From assembly GCA_051881395.1 (NCBI GenBank), contig JBJEPU010000179.1, forward strand, positions 1 to 6,347: a stretch of 6,347 nt of DNA, given 5' to 3'. A program made the translations under genes and the position numbers. The DNA is from Fimenecus sp051881395 (lineage in GTDB: Bacteria > Bacillota > Clostridia > Oscillospirales > Acutalibacteraceae). Positions 5,148-6,347 of this stretch are shown here, one piece after another (position 1 is the stretch's first letter; each line of letters starts with the position of its first letter). The notes beneath the pieces were generated by a model. The model was not told the DNA's origin and ran no database searches. It saw only the letters and a list, made by a program, of their open reading frames with translations.

Positions 5148-6347
5148 TTACGCCTCCTTTGTGCTGACAACCAGCGTGCTGTCGGCGGGTAAGTTTGCGA
5201 TAACCTCCGCCTTTAAGGTCACATATTCCATTTCGCCGGGCGTCATTTTGCGCTTTTTCTTAGAAAGCAAAACTTCGTCGCCGCAAGTAACGGTCAAGGT
5301 GACATTTTCAAGCACCCGACCGACGCGAAAATAAAGTTTCACATCGTTATCTGTTGCGCGGTTGATGTTTTGCGGCACAATATAGCGTACCCCGTTTTCG
5401 CCTTTGGTATGTACTATGCCGTTATCGGCTTTTGCGCCTTGAATGAATTTTGCCGCGCCTTTGCCCGCAAGCTTGCTTTCTTCCGTTACGAAGTCCACCA
5501 AATCATGCACCTGCAACACATTGCCGCAGGCAAACACACCCTTGTGTGAGGTTTCGCGGTATTCATCAACCACAGGACCGTTGGTTACGGTATCGAGCTG
5601 AATGCCCGCGTTTTTGGAAAGTTCATTTTCGGGAATCAAACCGACGGAAAGCATTAAGGTGTCACACGGAATATACTCCTCCGTGCCCGGAATGGGCTTC
5701 AAATGCTCGTCCACATTGGCGACAGTTACACCCTCCAAACGCTCTTTGCCATGTGTTGCCACAACCGTGCAGGAAAGACGCAACGGAATACCGAAATCCT
5801 CCAAGCACTGCACGATATTACGCGTCAAACCGCCCGAATACGGCATTAACTCGCAAACGGCTTTTACCTTTGCACCCTCTAAGGTCATACGGCGCGCCAT
5901 AATCAAGCCAATGTCGCCCGAACCGAGGATTACCACTGTTTTCCCGGGCATATAGCCGTCCAAATTCACATATTTTTGTGCCGTGCCCGCCGTCATAATA
6001 CCCGACGCGCGACTGCCCGCAATCGACAATGCCCCTCTCGGGCGCTCACGGCAACCCATGGCAAGTACAACTGCCTTTGCCTGAATGGTTAAAAGCCCGT
6101 CAAAGTTATTGACAGCCGTAACCACGTTGTCTGCGGAAATATCCAAAACCATGGTGTCTACTTTGACATCAATATCGGTTTTATAAAGTTCCTCAATAAA
6201 TCTGCCCGCATATTCGGGGCCGGACAGTTCCTCGCCGAAATAGTGGAGCCCGAAGCCTGTGTGAATACACTGCTCCAAAATACCGCCGAGCGTATCTGCG
6301 CGCTCCAAAACGATAATTTTTTCAATTCCTTCTTCGTGCGCCGCGAG
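5148..6347 (-). CDS. NAD(P)/FAD-dependent oxidoreductase, start beyond the window
   Basis: 399 residues plus the stop are visible. The frame is open to the window edge at 6347, so the true N-terminus, with the first GxGxxG FAD motif, lies outside; probably only some 10-25 residues are missing. Numbering from the first visible codon, the order is: the end of the FAD fold IEKIIVLERADTLGGILEQC (8-27), MGCRERPRG (97-105), the second Rossmann motif LGSGDIG (141-147) for NAD(P)H, the FAD-contacting GVFACGN (270-276) and DLVDFVTEE (282-290), then a C-terminal beta-rich region (about 308-399). No CxxC redox pair of the thioredoxin-reductase type is seen. Relatives pair with a DUF1667 protein and often with a GlpA-like enzyme oxidising glycerol-3-phosphate. 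That assignment is plausible here but rests on gene order; the upstream genes are not visible. A TTG codon at 6308 is not the start, because conserved FAD-fold sequence continues upstream. Confidence 0.85.
   Translation of the reverse strand, partial: LAAHEEGIEKIIVLERADTLGGILEQCIHTGFGLHYFGEELSGPEYAGRFIEELYKTDIDVKVDTMVLDISADNVVTAVNNFDGLLTIQAKAVVLAMGCRERPRGALSIAGSRASGIMTAGTAQKYVNLDGYMPGKTVVILGSGDIGLIMARRMTLEGAKVKAVCELMPYSGGLTRNIVQCLEDFGIPLRLSCTVVATHGKERLEGVTVANVDEHLKPIPGTEEYIPCDTLMLSVGLIPENELSKNAGIQLDTVTNGPVVDEYRETSHKGVFACGNVLQVHDLVDFVTEESKLAGKGAAKFIQGAKADNGIVHTKGENGVRYIVPQNINRATDNDVKLYFRVGRVLENVTLTVTCGDEVLLSKKKRKMTPGEMEYVTLKAEVIANLPADSTLVVSTKEA
5153..5157 (-). promoter_or_regulatory. Ribosome binding site of the DUF1667 gene, inside the upstream gene
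   Basis: GGAGG on the minus strand lies within the final Lys-Glu-Ala codons of the flavoprotein gene. This ties translation of the small subunit to that of the large one and fits a fixed stoichiometry. Confidence 0.75.

Noticed and set aside
5144..5170. Longer DUF1667 reading starting at 5170
   Set aside because: The extra residues overlap the end of the flavoprotein gene and do not look like the family; GGAGG at 5153-5157 serves the ATG at 5143.
5450..5955. Plus-strand open frames of 117-150 codons
   Set aside because: They are antisense to the flavoprotein gene, whose conserved FAD and NAD motifs explain the DNA; the translations look like compositional shadows.
5148..6308. Complete flavoprotein of 386 residues starting at TTG 6308
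   Set aside because: Conserved FAD-fold residues continue in frame to the window edge, so the gene is truncated by the window rather than starting there.

Overview
The window looks like chromosomal DNA from an anaerobic Firmicute of the class Clostridia, probably gut-associated. The reasons are strong GGAGG ribosome binding sites, TTGACA/TATAAT-type promoters, a PadR/HAAS regulatory pair, a DUF1667-containing flavoprotein operon of the type linked to anaerobic glycerol-3-phosphate oxidation, and a cytoplasmic GH29 fucosidase. The organism assignment is inference; no marker in the window fixes a species.

Layout from left to right. (1) 1-211, minus: the N-terminal half of ribosomal protein L13 (rplM), running off the left edge, with a clear promoter at 259-287. 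(2) 212-444: a divergent promoter region shared by rplM (minus) and ttcA (plus). (3) 445-1155, plus: a TtcA-family PP-loop tRNA thiolase with three candidate Fe-S cysteines. (4) 1156-1464: an AT-rich region between convergent genes that codes for nothing visible but holds several hairpins and a cluster of CTTTACA/TGTAAAG half-sites. (5) 1465-2904, minus: a GH29 alpha-L-fucosidase with a C-terminal discoidin-like domain and its own extended -10 promoter. (6) 2981-3017: a strong hairpin terminator. (7) 3034-4645, minus: a two-gene operon of a small PadR repressor and a HAAS-domain multi-spanning membrane protein, overlapping by 8 bp. It is driven by a near-consensus promoter whose -10 box lies inside a perfect 20-bp palindrome. 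(8) 4732-4770: a terminator. (9) 4784-6347, minus: the end of an operon encoding a pyridine nucleotide/FAD oxidoreductase (5' end outside the window) and a small DUF1667 protein with a CxxCxxxC...C cluster.

How the genes work together. rplM and ttcA are divergent housekeeping genes for ribosome assembly and tRNA modification. The flavoprotein and DUF1667 protein probably act as subunits of one redox enzyme; translational coupling supports this. The PadR/HAAS pair is a self-contained, autoregulated membrane module. It is visibly more AT-rich than its neighbours, and its C-terminal domain was not recognised. The fucosidase is a single-gene unit with no sugar transporter in view, so its substrate must be imported by genes elsewhere.

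I found no mobile element, CRISPR array, tRNA or rRNA. The parts most worth a second look are the PadR operator/promoter with its HAAS membrane partner, and the repeated half-site cluster at 1346-1426. Neither can be called a new system from sequence alone.
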